Of a stretch of DNA of 64,000 nt, positions 26,911 to 36,598 are shown piece after piece; position 1 is the stretch's first letter; the number at the start of each line of letters is the position of its first letter. The stretch spans positions 1 through 64,000 of the forward strand of contig CALUYE010000002.1 of the NCBI GenBank assembly GCA_944324945.1. The letters are read 5' to 3'. Under the pieces are notes generated by a model that saw only the letters and a list, made by a program, of their open reading frames with translations, did no database searches and was not told the DNA's origin. Both the position numbers and the translations under genes were made by a program. Source of the DNA: Candidatus Gastranaerophilales bacterium (GTDB lineage Bacteria > Cyanobacteriota > Vampirovibrionia > Gastranaerophilales > Gastranaerophilaceae).

Positions 26911-27948
26911 TTATTCTTGCTGCGGTTTTGCTATCTCGTAATTATTTGTTGGTGTATTATCGGCATATTGTTCGATTTCATTCATGGCTTCAGGCAGGAT
27001 GGATTTGAAAATTTCAACTAAATTAGGGTCAAATTGTTCTCCTGCGCCTTGTTCAAGAATTTGTACCGCTTCATCGGGTGTTTTTGAGCTTCTGTAAGCA
27101 CGGTTTGAAACCATGGAGTCAAATGCGTCCGCTATTGCAATTATTCTTGAACCAAGCGGAATTTCTTCTCCTTTTAAGCCGTATGGATAGCCTTTACCGT
27201 TATAGTATTCGTGGTGATATTTAATAATCTCCGTTATTTCGTTTAACTGTTTAATATCTTCAAGAATTTTAATACTGTAGAATACATGCATTTTAACTTT
27301 ATCGTATTCTTCTTGTGTCAGTTTTTGGCTTTTATTTAAAATGTCTTCTGCAACGCCTATCATTCCGATATCATGTAAAAGTCCTGCAAGCTCTATTCTG
27401 CTTGCTTCTTCAGGTTTAAGTGCAAGTTTATTAACCATTTTAAGAGCATAAAAAGCAACCCTTTTGCTTCTTCCGGAGGTAAATGTGTCTTTAGCGTCAA
27501 GCGCTTCTATAATTGCTTTTACGGTTCCCGAGAAAAGGTCTTGTAAGTCGGTTATAAGGTTTTCGTTATCAATTTTTAACTGATACGTTTCAAGTGCTGA
27601 TTCAACAATCATAACAAGTTCATCGGGGGAATAGGGCTTTTTAATGTAGCGGTAGATTTTTGCATAGTTAATAGCATCAATTAATATTTTGACGTCAGAA
27701 TATGCCGTAACCAATAAACGCATGGTTTTTGGCTGTATATCGTTTACTCTTTTTAAAAATTCAACACCGTCCATTAAAGGCATTTTATGGTCAGATAAGA
27801 TGCAATCAAACTCTTCGTTTTTTAATATTTCAAGCGCTTCAATCGCATTGTGCGCTTTTGTAATATCGTATTTTGAGCGCAGGGTGCGATACATTAGTGC
27901 TAAATTATCTTCTTCATCATCTACTATAAGAATTTTGTATCTTGGCAT
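26911..27948 (-). CDS. Response regulator with HD-GYP c-di-GMP phosphodiesterase domain
   Basis: 345 residues. Receiver domain 1-120: ILIVDDEEDNLALMYRTL, the phosphorylation Asp in DCILSDHKMPLMDGVEF, and the Thr/Lys positions in LLVTAYSD and RYIKKPYSP. A linker helix follows, then HD-GYP: LAGLLHDIGMIGVAE, YHHEYYNGKGYPYGLKGEEIPLGSRIIAIADAFDSM (both HD and GYP intact). It should lower c-di-GMP when phosphorylated. It lies 18 bases after the histidine kinase and ends the leftward run that also holds a PilZ c-di-GMP receptor and the flagellar export genes. Confidence 0.92.
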   Translation of the reverse strand: MPRYKILIVDDEEDNLALMYRTLRSKYDITKAHNAIEALEILKNEEFDCILSDHKMPLMDGVEFLKRVNDIQPKTMRLLVTAYSDVKILIDAINYAKIYRYIKKPYSPDELVMIVESALETYQLKIDNENLITDLQDLFSGTVKAIIEALDAKDTFTSGRSKRVAFYALKMVNKLALKPEEASRIELAGLLHDIGMIGVAEDILNKSQKLTQEEYDKVKMHVFYSIKILEDIKQLNEITEIIKYHHEYYNGKGYPYGLKGEEIPLGSRIIAIADAFDSMVSNRAYRSSKTPDEAVQILEQGAGEQFDPNLVEIFKSILPEAMNEIEQYADNTPTNNYEIAKPQQE

Positions 27949-27966
27949 TTTTAACTCCGTTTATTC

Positions 27967-29562
27967 TTAATTTACTTTTTCTTTATCAATTGCTTCGCTG
28001 CTTACATGGTTTATTGGAAGTGTTATTGTGAATTTTGTTCCGACTCCGACTTCGGATTCGACTTCTATTGTTCCGTTATGATCTTTAATTACTCTGTATG
28101 AAATGCTCATTCCAAGACCTGTTCCTTTTCCTACGGCTTTAGTTGTAAAGAACGGGTCAAAGACTTTTGATAAGTTTTCTTTTGGAATACCTTTGCCTGT
28201 ATCGATAAATTCGATTTTAACGTTTGTATCAACTCTATAAACGTTAATTGTTAATGTTCCGCTTGCGCCCATTGCATCCTGTGCGTTATCAAGGATGTTC
28301 ATAAATACCTGATTTAATTGACCGCCATAAGCTTCAATTTTAGGAACGTCTTCGTTATAGTTTTTAATAACCGTGATTCTGTTTTTGTATTTATTATTTA
28401 AGATATTAAGCGTTGTATCTATTTCTTTTGGTATATCAAATTGGGTTAATACCATTTCTTCCATTCTCGAGAAGTTTTTAAGGTCAAGAATAATATTTTT
28501 TGTTCTTTGAGTACCTTCTATACAGCTTTTAATTAAGTCATGGATATCTGTTTTTAAGAAATCAAGATCGATATCTTTTTTAAGTTTTTCGATTTTATCT
28601 TTGATTTCTTGAGGGAAGTTTACGGAGTTTTCATCGTATAGCTCTATAAGACTCATTAAATCATCAACATAATTTTGTAAAATCATTATGTTGCCGTGGA
28701 TAAAATTAACAGGATTATTGATTTCATGTGCAATACCTGCAACAAGTTCACCAAGTGAGCGCATCTTTTCCGAATGCACCATCATAGCTTGTGTTTCCTG
28801 AAGCTTATAATTTGCTTCTTCAAGGGCTAATGTGCGCTCTTGTACTTTTTGTTCCAGTGATGTATATAATTCTTTTAACTGCGAACCCATTTCATTATAT
28901 GAAAATATCAAATCGTTAATTTCGGAAAAAGTTGACTCTTCGATTTTTGTATTGAAGTTGCTCTTTGCGATTTCTTTTGCGGCACTTGATAGTTTTTGCA
29001 AAGGTTTTGATAAAAGGTTTGCCATAAATATACTCGCAATTATACCTAAAAGGATAACTATAAACATAATATTAAGCATTACTTTAAAAAAGCCCATGAA
29101 GTATTGCGACATGTTGCTTTTTGTTTGAATACCGAAAAATACTGTATAGTCTCCTATATCTTTTGATAAGTTTTGAATTTCCCCCGTATCCGTACCAAGC
29201 GATGTTGGGTTTGTGGCAAAATCTTCACCGAAGATGATTTTATTGTTTATATTATTTTTAACAAATGCGTAAGTCAAAAGGTTTTCTTTTTTTAATAAGT
29301 CAATCATATTTTCGGTGCTTGAAAATTCTTTTCTCTCGGAATCCAGCATAACCGATTGTACAAGCATTGTGGAAATTGAATATCTTAATTTATAAATATC
29401 TGATTCATAGGCACTTGCTAAGTTTTTGATGTTAAACATCATATATGAAGTAAACAGAGTCGTTACGACGATTATTATTGCACTCATTAATATTGCAAAG
29501 TATACGCTAAGCTTTATTGACCTGTAGTTGTTAAGTTTCTCCATTAGTTTCATTAAGTTCAC
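27967..29562 (-). CDS. Membrane sensor histidine kinase
   Basis: 531 residues. Two membrane segments (about 18-40 and 160-185) border a 120-residue periplasmic sensor region ([19 protein letters not shown] to [15 protein letters not shown]). A HAMP segment ([21 protein letters not shown]) and coiled coil lead to the dimerisation domain with the phospho-His in [17 protein letters not shown], then the ATPase: [18 protein letters not shown] (N box), [11 protein letters not shown] (G1), VFDPFFTTK (F), [11 protein letters not shown] (G2). The N-terminus overlaps the preceding gene by 32 bases; starts at Met4 or Met7 are also possible. It is the likely partner of the HD-GYP regulator. Confidence 0.93.
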   Translation of the reverse strand: MNLMKLMEKLNNYRSIKLSVYFAILMSAIIIVVTTLFTSYMMFNIKNLASAYESDIYKLRYSISTMLVQSVMLDSERKEFSSTENMIDLLKKENLLTYAFVKNNINNKIIFGEDFATNPTSLGTDTGEIQNLSKDIGDYTVFFGIQTKSNMSQYFMGFFKVMLNIMFIVILLGIIASIFMANLLSKPLQKLSSAAKEIAKSNFNTKIEESTFSEINDLIFSYNEMGSQLKELYTSLEQKVQERTLALEEANYKLQETQAMMVHSEKMRSLGELVAGIAHEINNPVNFIHGNIMILQNYVDDLMSLIELYDENSVNFPQEIKDKIEKLKKDIDLDFLKTDIHDLIKSCIEGTQRTKNIILDLKNFSRMEEMVLTQFDIPKEIDTTLNILNNKYKNRITVIKNYNEDVPKIEAYGGQLNQVFMNILDNAQDAMGASGTLTINVYRVDTNVKIEFIDTGKGIPKENLSKVFDPFFTTKAVGKGTGLGMSISYRVIKDHNGTIEVESEVGVGTKFTITLPINHVSSEAIDKEKVN

Positions 29563-29872
29563 CCGTATTGTTATCTAAATCCGAATTATTGTCCATATTT
29601 CCAAATATGCTTGGTATTTCATAGGCTTGTTTTTCATTATTTTCGCGTATTTCTTCAAGTTTGTTGCGGTATGAATCAAGAATTTTTCCCGATGCAAAAC
29701 CGAGCATCCATGCGCAAATTCCTGCAGGAATTACGATTTTTATAAGAAAAAGCATGCTGTAAATATCAAGTGATTGATTATTTAATAAACAAAGTATTGA
29801 CAGCCCCAAAGTCGCAACTGATGAAAACAATGAAGATAAAAATTGTGAATAAATTATGTTATATTTTCCCAT
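29531..29872 (-). CDS. Small two-segment membrane protein
   Basis: 113 residues with two membrane segments (FSSVATLGLSILCLLNN and MLFLIKIVIPAGICAWMLGFASG) and an acidic, Asn-rich cytoplasmic tail ([20 protein letters not shown]). The layout is like that of small accessory membrane subunits but no family is recognised. It overlaps the histidine kinase start by 32 bases and follows the PilZ gene by 16, so it belongs to the same transcript. Confidence 0.65.
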   Translation of the reverse strand: MGKYNIIYSQFLSSLFSSVATLGLSILCLLNNQSLDIYSMLFLIKIVIPAGICAWMLGFASGKILDSYRNKLEEIRENNEKQAYEIPSIFGNMDNNSDLDNNTGELNETNGET

Positions 29873-29888
29873 TTAATTAATCCAAAGA

Positions 29889-30518
29889 CTATATTGTGTC
29901 GTTGTTTTTGTTTTGCTCTTCCATTTTTACTTTAAACGCATATTGTACAAGAACAATTCTGTCCATGTTTTCTAAATCAACAAATTTTCCCGATGTTACA
30001 AATTCTTTTTTGCCTTCGTGTTCAATTTCATTGATTCTAATCGGTTTTAGTTTACATTCTATTTTCATATTATTTGTTAATTTTATTAAAATAGAATAAG
30101 TTTTATCTGTTTCAAGGGCGTTTTTGGCAATAAATTTAACACCGCCTGCGGATATATCTTCAACGCTTGTAACAAAATCTTCGCTTAAGTCATTAAAGAT
30201 TATGCTTCCGTTTTCAAGATTTACACGTGAATATTCTCTTCTTTGAATAATGCTGTAGTCGTTTGTCAGCGCAAGATGAGCAATATCTTTATCTATATCT
30301 AAAATTTTTGTTTCAAAATAAATAAGTCCGACACTGTTTACGCCAAATACTTCAACGCTTCCACCGGGTTTATAGTCTTGAAGTTCGGATTCATCAAGTA
30401 GTATTAATCTTACTTTCATTTTATCTTCACTAACTTCAAGAAGTTCAAACTCGCCCGCACTTTTAAAATTGTTTGGTATTATTTTAAAATCTTTTACCGA
30501 TTGAATTAACTTGTTCAT
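29889..30518 (-). CDS. PilZ-domain c-di-GMP receptor (YcgR-like)
   Basis: 209 residues. The N-terminal half is a YcgR-N-like beta barrel (GEFELLEVSEDKMKVRLILL, GGSVEVFGVNSVGLIYFETK); the C-terminal half is PilZ with the c-di-GMP motifs R-x-x-x-R in QRREYSRVNLE and D-x-S-x-x-G in DISAGGVKF. YcgR-type proteins bind c-di-GMP and slow the flagellar motor. It follows flhA by 17 bases in the same transcript, matching a motor-brake role. Confidence 0.88.
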   Translation of the reverse strand: MNKLIQSVKDFKIIPNNFKSAGEFELLEVSEDKMKVRLILLDESELQDYKPGGSVEVFGVNSVGLIYFETKILDIDKDIAHLALTNDYSIIQRREYSRVNLENGSIIFNDLSEDFVTSVEDISAGGVKFIAKNALETDKTYSILIKLTNNMKIECKLKPIRINEIEHEGKKEFVTSGKFVDLENMDRIVLVQYAFKVKMEEQNKNNDTI

Positions 30519-30535
30519 TTTTATTCCTTATTGTG

Positions 30536-32638
30536 TCAGCTTGCAACTTTTACGTTATCGACTCTTATTATACCGACCGATTTTGCTTTAACATTATTTG
30601 TAACTTCATTATAAGACATAATTGCTATTTGTGGATAGCTTCTTTCAATTAATCGTCTAAAAATCAACCTTATGGGTGAAGAGCATAAAATCACGGGCTG
30701 ATTTCCTGTTTGTTTTATTGCTTTTTCAAATTCATGGTTAAGGCTGTCCGTTAAACGTTTTACAAAATCGGGATTCAGTGTTAAACTTTCGCCATCAGGG
30801 TTTATTCCTCTTGCAATTTCCGCTTCAACATCCTGAGTCATTGTAATAACAAGAAGCTCTCCCGTGTCTGATAAATTTTGTTTGCAGATATTTCGCGCGA
30901 GCGCCTGGCGGACTTGTTCTGTCAGATAGTTATAATTTTTGTTAATTTTATATTGCAGGCTTATTGTTTCAAGAATTGTTTTTAAATCTCTAACAGAAAC
31001 CCTTTCTTTTAATAAGTTTTGCATAATCTGTTGAACATCGGCGGTTGTAACTTCTTTCATTAAATCATTAACATAAGTATCGTTTACTTCTTTTTTCAAG
31101 TTGTCAATTAATTGCTGAACATCGTTTCTTGTTAAAATTTCGCTTGCGTTTTTCTTAATGATTTCAGTCAAGTGCGTCGATATAACGGCACTCGGGCTAA
31201 CAACGGTATAGCCTTGAGCTTCCGCGTATTCTTTATCTTTTTCAAGTATCCAGATGGCAGGAAGATGAAATGCGGGTTCAATCGCATTGATTCCGACAAT
31301 GTTAGGATCATCCTCTCCTCCCATGGAATTCATTGCAAGTTCTCTATCAGGGTATACTTCGCCTGTTTCGATGCTTACTCCTTTTAATTTAATTTGATAA
31401 GTGTTTGGAGGCAATTGAAGATTATCTCTTACTCTTATTGAAGGGAGTACAATACCCAAATCGAGCGCGGTTTGCCTTCTTATTTGAGATATTCTATCCA
31501 GTAAGTCCCCTCCTTTTTCTATATCAAGCAATCCGACAAGCCTGTAGCCTATTTCAATTTCAAGCGTTTCAACGCTTAATAATTCAAGAACACTTTCTCT
31601 TGTTGCTTTCTTTTTCTTTTTGCCGAGTTTTTCGGCTCTTTTTGCTTCTTTTTCAGCTTCTTTTTGAAGTTTTTCCTGATTTATTTTATCTTTATATTTT
31701 TTATAAGCAAATCCGCCCGATGCAAGCGCTATTGTTAAAAAAGGGATAGTGGGCATGCCCGGTACTATACCCATTAGCGCTAAAAGCCCCGAGATGATTC
31801 CAAGAACCTTGGGATTTTGAAACATTTCAAGGCGAATATCTTCGGATAGTGAATTGTCGGAACCCGACGCGCGCGAGATAATTAAACCTGTTGCAGTTGA
31901 TATAATTAAGGCAGGTATTTGAGATACAAGTCCGTCTCCGACGGTTAAAATCGTATATGTGGATAGTGCAGTAGCAGGAGGCATCTTTAATTGGACTATC
32001 CCGATAATTAAACCGCCTACGATGTTTATAACCGTAATTATTATACCTGCCGTTGCATCTCCTTTGACAAACTTTGAAGCACCATCCATTGTGCCGTAAA
32101 AATCAGCTTCTCTTAAAAGATTTTTTCTTCTTCTTTTTGCTTCGTTTTCATCAATAAGCCCTGAGTTTAAATCGGCATCGATGGATAATTGTTTACCCGG
32201 CATCGCATCCAAGGTAAATCTTGCCGAAACCTCAGCAACCCTTCCTGCTCCGCCTGTTATAACCATAAAGTTAATTATAACAAGTATTACAAATATAACC
32301 GCACCGACTACATAATTACCCCCGATTACAAACTGTCCGAACGATTCAATAACAGACCCCGCATCCGCTTCAAGAAGAATTAATCTTGTTGATGTAACGT
32401 TAAGACCAAGCCTGAAAAGAGTGGCAATCAAAAGAATGGTCGGAAAACTTGAATATTCAAGAGGTTCTTTTGTATAAAGACAAACAAGCAAAATAAGCAC
32501 GGAAAAGGATATATTCAGCGTTAAAAGTAAGTCAAGTAAATGTGCAGGAATGGGAATTACCATCATTAAAACGATGGTAACAAGACCGATTGCAAGCGCA
32601 ATGTCATTATTTTTTAATAAATCTTTTAACTTTACCAA
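30536..32638 (-). CDS. flhA: Flagellar export gate protein FlhA
   Basis: 700 residues, full length. Eight membrane segments fill the first 310 residues; the conserved loop GRVAEVSARFTLDAMPGKQLSIDADLNSG is the FHIPEP family signature with the essential Asp of DADLNSG. The cytoplasmic half (from ESVLELLSVETLEIEIGYRL) forms the nonameric ring that docks substrates; PAVWILE-like (LPAIWILEKDKEYAE) and NICKQNLSDTGELLVITM segments are present. Last gene of the fliPQR-flhBA block. Confidence 0.97.
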   Translation of the reverse strand: MVKLKDLLKNNDIALAIGLVTIVLMMVIPIPAHLLDLLLTLNISFSVLILLVCLYTKEPLEYSSFPTILLIATLFRLGLNVTSTRLILLEADAGSVIESFGQFVIGGNYVVGAVIFVILVIINFMVITGGAGRVAEVSARFTLDAMPGKQLSIDADLNSGLIDENEAKRRRKNLLREADFYGTMDGASKFVKGDATAGIIITVINIVGGLIIGIVQLKMPPATALSTYTILTVGDGLVSQIPALIISTATGLIISRASGSDNSLSEDIRLEMFQNPKVLGIISGLLALMGIVPGMPTIPFLTIALASGGFAYKKYKDKINQEKLQKEAEKEAKRAEKLGKKKKKATRESVLELLSVETLEIEIGYRLVGLLDIEKGGDLLDRISQIRRQTALDLGIVLPSIRVRDNLQLPPNTYQIKLKGVSIETGEVYPDRELAMNSMGGEDDPNIVGINAIEPAFHLPAIWILEKDKEYAEAQGYTVVSPSAVISTHLTEIIKKNASEILTRNDVQQLIDNLKKEVNDTYVNDLMKEVTTADVQQIMQNLLKERVSVRDLKTILETISLQYKINKNYNYLTEQVRQALARNICKQNLSDTGELLVITMTQDVEAEIARGINPDGESLTLNPDFVKRLTDSLNHEFEKAIKQTGNQPVILCSSPIRLIFRRLIERSYPQIAIMSYNEVTNNVKAKSVGIIRVDNVKVAS

Positions 32639-32656
32639 TCTATCCTCATTTTCCCC

Positions 32657-33736
32657 TTAGTGTCTGTTTTTTTGCGCATATACGTATTGAAGAATTTCTG
32701 CAACCGCAACATATAGTTCTTGTGGTATTATATCATTAATTTCAACTAATTTGTATAGGCTTCTTGCTAACGGTTTGTTTTCGACAATCGGAATCCCGTT
32801 GTTTTTGGCTATTTCTCTTATTTTAAAAGCTATAAAATCAACCCCTTTTGCAACAACCACGGGTGCTAAGTATTTTTGAGGGTCGTATTTTAGGGCAACC
32901 GCAAAGTGCGTCGGGTTAACGACAACGACATCGGCTTCTTTTACGTTTGCCATCATTTTTTGCTGCATCATTTTTATCTGGAATGAGCGGATTTTACCTT
33001 TAATCATGGGGTCTCCGTCCATGTTTTTTCTTTCTTCTTTTACTTCCTGTTTTGTCATTTTTATGGATTTATTGTATTCCCAATCCTGATATTTTTTATC
33101 AAGAAAACCCATAATAATAAGTAAAATACAGATGCTAAACATTAGTTCAAAAATAATTGAACCCATAACCATAAATCCTGTTGAAGCATCAGCCCCGATT
33201 AAACCTAAAAGGTCGTTTTTGTGCTTTATTATGACTTTCGCTCCGACCATTACGATAATAAAACTTTTCACTATGGATTTTACAAATTCTACCATCTGGC
33301 GCGGTTTGAAAATGTTTATTTTATCCATAAGCTGTTTAAAAGCGCTTGAAGGGGATAATCTTTGAAAAGACGGTTTCAGAGCTTCTTTTGCAAACAGTGC
33401 TCCTGTTTGCATTCTTAAAACAAAAACGGCAATTATTGCAAGAAATCCGAAAAATAAAAGCACTATATCGCACAAATTTGAAAAATAAGGAGACATTATT
33501 AAAATAAAATCATTATCCGAGATATTATCGGGATTTAAATTGTTTAATGTTAAAGACAGCATTGCGCTCATTTTTTCAAGCATTCCGTCGCCCATAGCAT
33601 AAATAAGCCCCAAGCCTCCCGTTAAAACAAGTGCGGAGCTCAGGTCATGGCTTTTTGATATGTGTCCCCTGTCGCGCTCTTTTTCTCTTCGGCGCGGGGT
33701 GGCTTCTTCGGTTCTGTCTGCTTGATCGTTTGCCAT
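32657..33736 (-). CDS. flhB: Flagellar export switch protein FlhB
   Basis: 359 residues. N-terminal DRTEEATPRRREKERDRGHISKS is typical, then four membrane segments, and a cytoplasmic domain with the self-cleavage site Asn-Pro-Thr-His in VVVNPTHFAVALKYDP. Cleavage there switches export from rod/hook to filament substrates. It lies 13 bases after fliR and 19 bases before flhA. Confidence 0.97.
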   Translation of the reverse strand: MANDQADRTEEATPRRREKERDRGHISKSHDLSSALVLTGGLGLIYAMGDGMLEKMSAMLSLTLNNLNPDNISDNDFILIMSPYFSNLCDIVLLFFGFLAIIAVFVLRMQTGALFAKEALKPSFQRLSPSSAFKQLMDKINIFKPRQMVEFVKSIVKSFIIVMVGAKVIIKHKNDLLGLIGADASTGFMVMGSIIFELMFSICILLIIMGFLDKKYQDWEYNKSIKMTKQEVKEERKNMDGDPMIKGKIRSFQIKMMQQKMMANVKEADVVVVNPTHFAVALKYDPQKYLAPVVVAKGVDFIAFKIREIAKNNGIPIVENKPLARSLYKLVEINDIIPQELYVAVAEILQYVYAQKNRH

Positions 33737-33748
33737 TATTCTTTACCT

Positions 33749-34540
33749 TTATTTTGCAAATAATGCCCCTATGGCACTCATATAATCCCCCGTAACTCCC
33801 GTTAAATATACGTTTGTTGCGCTTAAAAACGCCATCATTAAAAATAATCCGATATAAATTTTAACGGGAATTGCAACCATATATACATTCATCTGTGGCA
33901 TCATTTTACTCATTAAACCAAGTAAAACATCACATATTAATAAAACCGCAAAAATAGGCAGTGCTATTGCAAACGATATTTTAAAAAGATATGCAAAAAG
34001 ATGTATCATTGATTGGACTATATTTGAATCAAAAACAACAAACATTCCGCATGGAATGGATTCAAAGCTTGAATAAAGTGTTGCAAAGAGCATATTGGCT
34101 GCTCCTGTTGCTAAAAACACAAGCGTTGCAAAGTAAATATAAATTCTTGATAAAATATTTGAACTAACCCCCGTTGCAGGATCAAGAGCTTCAGATATTG
34201 ATAAACCCATTTGAATCGATAAAATACTCCCTGCCATTCTTGCTCCTTCTATTAAAAGGTTTGCAACATATCCTATTAAATATCCGACAAAAAATTCTAT
34301 CGCTGTTAATATTATAAATTCTGCCATGTTGTGAGGCAAAATAAATTTATAATTTGCAAGTACCATAGGGTATAAAATAAACGCTATAAGCGCGCTAAAC
34401 CAGGTTTTTGTAATTAAGGGCATAGAAAGTGTCGAAAAAAAAGGCGCGCTTGAAATTAAACCCGTTATTCTTGTAAAAACAAGCATAAATATTATTATAT
34501 TTGTCTGTGAAAAAAGATTTAATAAATTCGGAGTCTGCAC
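33749..34540 (-). CDS. fliR: Flagellar export gate protein FliR
   Basis: 263 residues with about six hydrophobic segments (ARITGLISSAPFF-type opening as TRITGLISSAPFFSTLSMP, EFFVGYLIGYVANLLIEGARMAGSILSIQMGLS, VFLATGAANMLFATLYSSF, SFAIALPIFAVLLICDVLLGLM). The order and spacing match FliR, which packs with FliP and FliQ in the export gate. It follows fliQ by 14 bases. Confidence 0.95.
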   Translation of the reverse strand: MQTPNLLNLFSQTNIIIFMLVFTRITGLISSAPFFSTLSMPLITKTWFSALIAFILYPMVLANYKFILPHNMAEFIILTAIEFFVGYLIGYVANLLIEGARMAGSILSIQMGLSISEALDPATGVSSNILSRIYIYFATLVFLATGAANMLFATLYSSFESIPCGMFVVFDSNIVQSMIHLFAYLFKISFAIALPIFAVLLICDVLLGLMSKMMPQMNVYMVAIPVKIYIGLFLMMAFLSATNVYLTGVTGDYMSAIGALFAK

Positions 34541-34554
34541 TTTTTATACCCGTT

Positions 34555-34824
34555 TTATGAAATAAAAACTTTAATATATTCAAACATTTCTTTTGTGGTT
34601 GAAGTAAAAACATCAATCATCCAAGGTGCCGTTAGAATAAGAACAATCAATGCCGCAAAAATTTTAGGTACGAACGTTAGGGTTTGTTCTTGGATTTGCG
34701 TTACCGATTGAACAATGCTGATTGCAAGCCCGACAACTATCGCAGAAAGCAATATCGGGGCTGCTGTTACCATGGTTAAGATAATCATTTTTTGAAATAT
34801 GGTTAAAAATAAAGTTTCATCCAT
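34555..34824 (-). CDS. fliQ: Flagellar export gate protein FliQ
   Basis: 89 residues, two membrane hairpin helices (IILTMVTAAPILLSAIVVGLAISIVQSVTQIQEQTLTFVPKI and LIVLILTAPWMIDVF). The QSVTQIQEQTLTFVPK block is the FliQ signature. Between fliP and fliR in the standard order. Confidence 0.95.
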   Translation of the reverse strand: MDETLFLTIFQKMIILTMVTAAPILLSAIVVGLAISIVQSVTQIQEQTLTFVPKIFAALIVLILTAPWMIDVFTSTTKEMFEYIKVFIS

Positions 34825-34838
34825 TTTTTAAAATCCTT

Positions 34839-35594
34839 CTAGGTTACAAAACCTTCTATTAAAGACTTTGTAACAAGCGCCCATCCGTCTACCATGACAA
34901 ACATGATTAATTTAAAAGGCATAGCAATTGTCGTAGGCGGCAAAAACATCATACCCATTGAAACAAGAACGGACGCTACAACAAGGTCAATGACAAGAAA
35001 AGGTAAAAATATTACAAACCCTATTTTAAAAGCTGTTTTTAATTCGGATAAAACAAAAGAAGGTATTAAAACATAAGTCGGAACATCGTCTTTTGTTTTC
35101 GGCTTGTTGATTTTTGACAATCTTACAAAAAGCGCAAGTTCTTCTTCATGGGTTTGTTTAAACATAAATTCTCTTAAAGGTTTGATGGAATTATCAAGCG
35201 CCTGTTGCTGGGTAATCATGTTTTTCATATAGGGTTGATAAGCGCTATCGTTAATTTTTGCCAGTGTCGGAGACATAACAAAAAATGTTAAAATCAGCGC
35301 AAGTCCGACAATTACCTGATTAGGAGGAAGAGTTGTTGTTCCTATTGCCTGGCGTGTCAAGGATAAAACAATAACAATTCTTATAAAAGCCGTAGTCATA
35401 ATAATTATACTCGGTGCTAATGTCAGGATTGTAAGTAAAATTAAAACCTGAACACCCTGGCTGAATTCCTGTGCGGTTGTGGCGTTTTGCATTCCTATGT
35501 TAATACTCGGGAAACTGATTGCAGCGCTTGATGACAGCGTTGCAAACAAATATAATACTAATACTCCCAATAATTTTTTAAATTTTGATATCAT
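34839..35594 (-). CDS. fliP: Flagellar export gate protein FliP
   Basis: 251 residues with a cleavable signal-like start (LLGVLVLYLFATLSSSAA-IS), then ILLTILTLAPSIIIMTTAFIRIVIVLSLTRQAIGT, PPNQVIVGLALILTFFVMSP, and VLIPSFVLSELKTAFKIGFVIFLPFLVIDLVVASVLVSMGMMFLPP, the FliP signature. First of the export-gate genes, 29 bases after accA on the same strand. Confidence 0.97.
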   Translation of the reverse strand: MISKFKKLLGVLVLYLFATLSSSAAISFPSINIGMQNATTAQEFSQGVQVLILLTILTLAPSIIIMTTAFIRIVIVLSLTRQAIGTTTLPPNQVIVGLALILTFFVMSPTLAKINDSAYQPYMKNMITQQQALDNSIKPLREFMFKQTHEEELALFVRLSKINKPKTKDDVPTYVLIPSFVLSELKTAFKIGFVIFLPFLVIDLVVASVLVSMGMMFLPPTTIAMPFKLIMFVMVDGWALVTKSLIEGFVT

Positions 35595-35623
35595 TTTCTA
35601 TCCATATAACTTATATATTTTAT

Positions 35624-36589
35624 TTATTGTTCAAAAACTCCCATTGCTCTGAATTTAGAATATCTTTGGTTTCTCAATTCTTCATCTGTCATATTTTTAA
35701 ATTCTTCAAGCGAATTTAAAAGGGCTGTTTTAAGATTGTTTGCCATAAGCTCAATATCATAATGCGCGCCTCCCGTGGGTTCTTTTATAATTTCATCAAC
35801 AATATGATATTTTAATAAATCAGCTCCCGTAATTTTAAGAGCATCCGTTGCAACACGCGCCATTGAAGCATCTTTCCACAATATTGAAGCGCATCCTTCG
35901 GGAGATATAACGGTATAGTAAGCATGCTCCAATATCATTACTTTATTTGCAACCGCTAAACCAAGTGCTCCTCCCGAGCAGCCTTCGCCTGTTATAACGG
36001 CAATTGTCGGTACGTTTAATTTTGCCATTTCTTTTAAATTAACGGCAATGGCTTCACCTTGTCCTGTTTCTTCCGCCATCATGCCGGGGTATGCTCCCAT
36101 GGTATCAACAAGAGTGATTATGGGTAAATCAAAGCGGTTGGCATGTTCAAATAGTCTCAGCGCTTTTCTGTAGCCTTGCGGCTGGGGCATGCCAAAATTG
36201 CATTCAAGATTTTCTTTTGTGGACTTACCTTTCATTGTGCCGATAAGCATAACATGATGTCCTCCTATGCTTGCAAGACCGCCTGATATTGCTTTATCAT
36301 CATAACCGTGTCTGTCTCCATGAAGCTCAATAAAGTCATCGCACATTAAACTAACGTAATCCATAAAATTGGGTCTTTGCGGATGTCGTGCAATTTGAAG
36401 TTTTTGATAAGGTTCCAGCTTGTCATATAATTCTTTTTTATACACTTTTGTTTGTTCTTCCAATTTTTTAATCTCGTCGTTGTAGTCTATATTTGTATCT
36501 ATGCTTGTTTTTTTTAATTCGTCAATTTTATCCTGAATCTTATATATCGGCTTTTCAAAATCCAATATCTGTACTTTTTTATCGCTCAT
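35624..36589 (-). CDS. accA: Acetyl-CoA carboxylase carboxyltransferase subunit alpha
   Basis: 321 residues. AccA and AccD move the carboxyl group from biotin to acetyl-CoA in fatty acid synthesis. Present are LDFEKPIYKIQDKIDELKK, RHPQRPNFMDYVSLMCDDFIELHGDRH, IGTMKGKSTKENLECNFGMPQPQGYRKALRL, PIITLVDTMGAYPGMMAEETGQGEAIA and GEGCSGGALGLAVANKV. It follows accD by nine bases and precedes fliP by 29, so lipid and flagellar genes are likely read together. Confidence 0.97.
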   Translation of the reverse strand: MSDKKVQILDFEKPIYKIQDKIDELKKTSIDTNIDYNDEIKKLEEQTKVYKKELYDKLEPYQKLQIARHPQRPNFMDYVSLMCDDFIELHGDRHGYDDKAISGGLASIGGHHVMLIGTMKGKSTKENLECNFGMPQPQGYRKALRLFEHANRFDLPIITLVDTMGAYPGMMAEETGQGEAIAVNLKEMAKLNVPTIAVITGEGCSGGALGLAVANKVMILEHAYYTVISPEGCASILWKDASMARVATDALKITGADLLKYHIVDEIIKEPTGGAHYDIELMANNLKTALLNSLEEFKNMTDEELRNQRYSKFRAMGVFEQ

Positions 36590-36598
36590 TAAAATTCC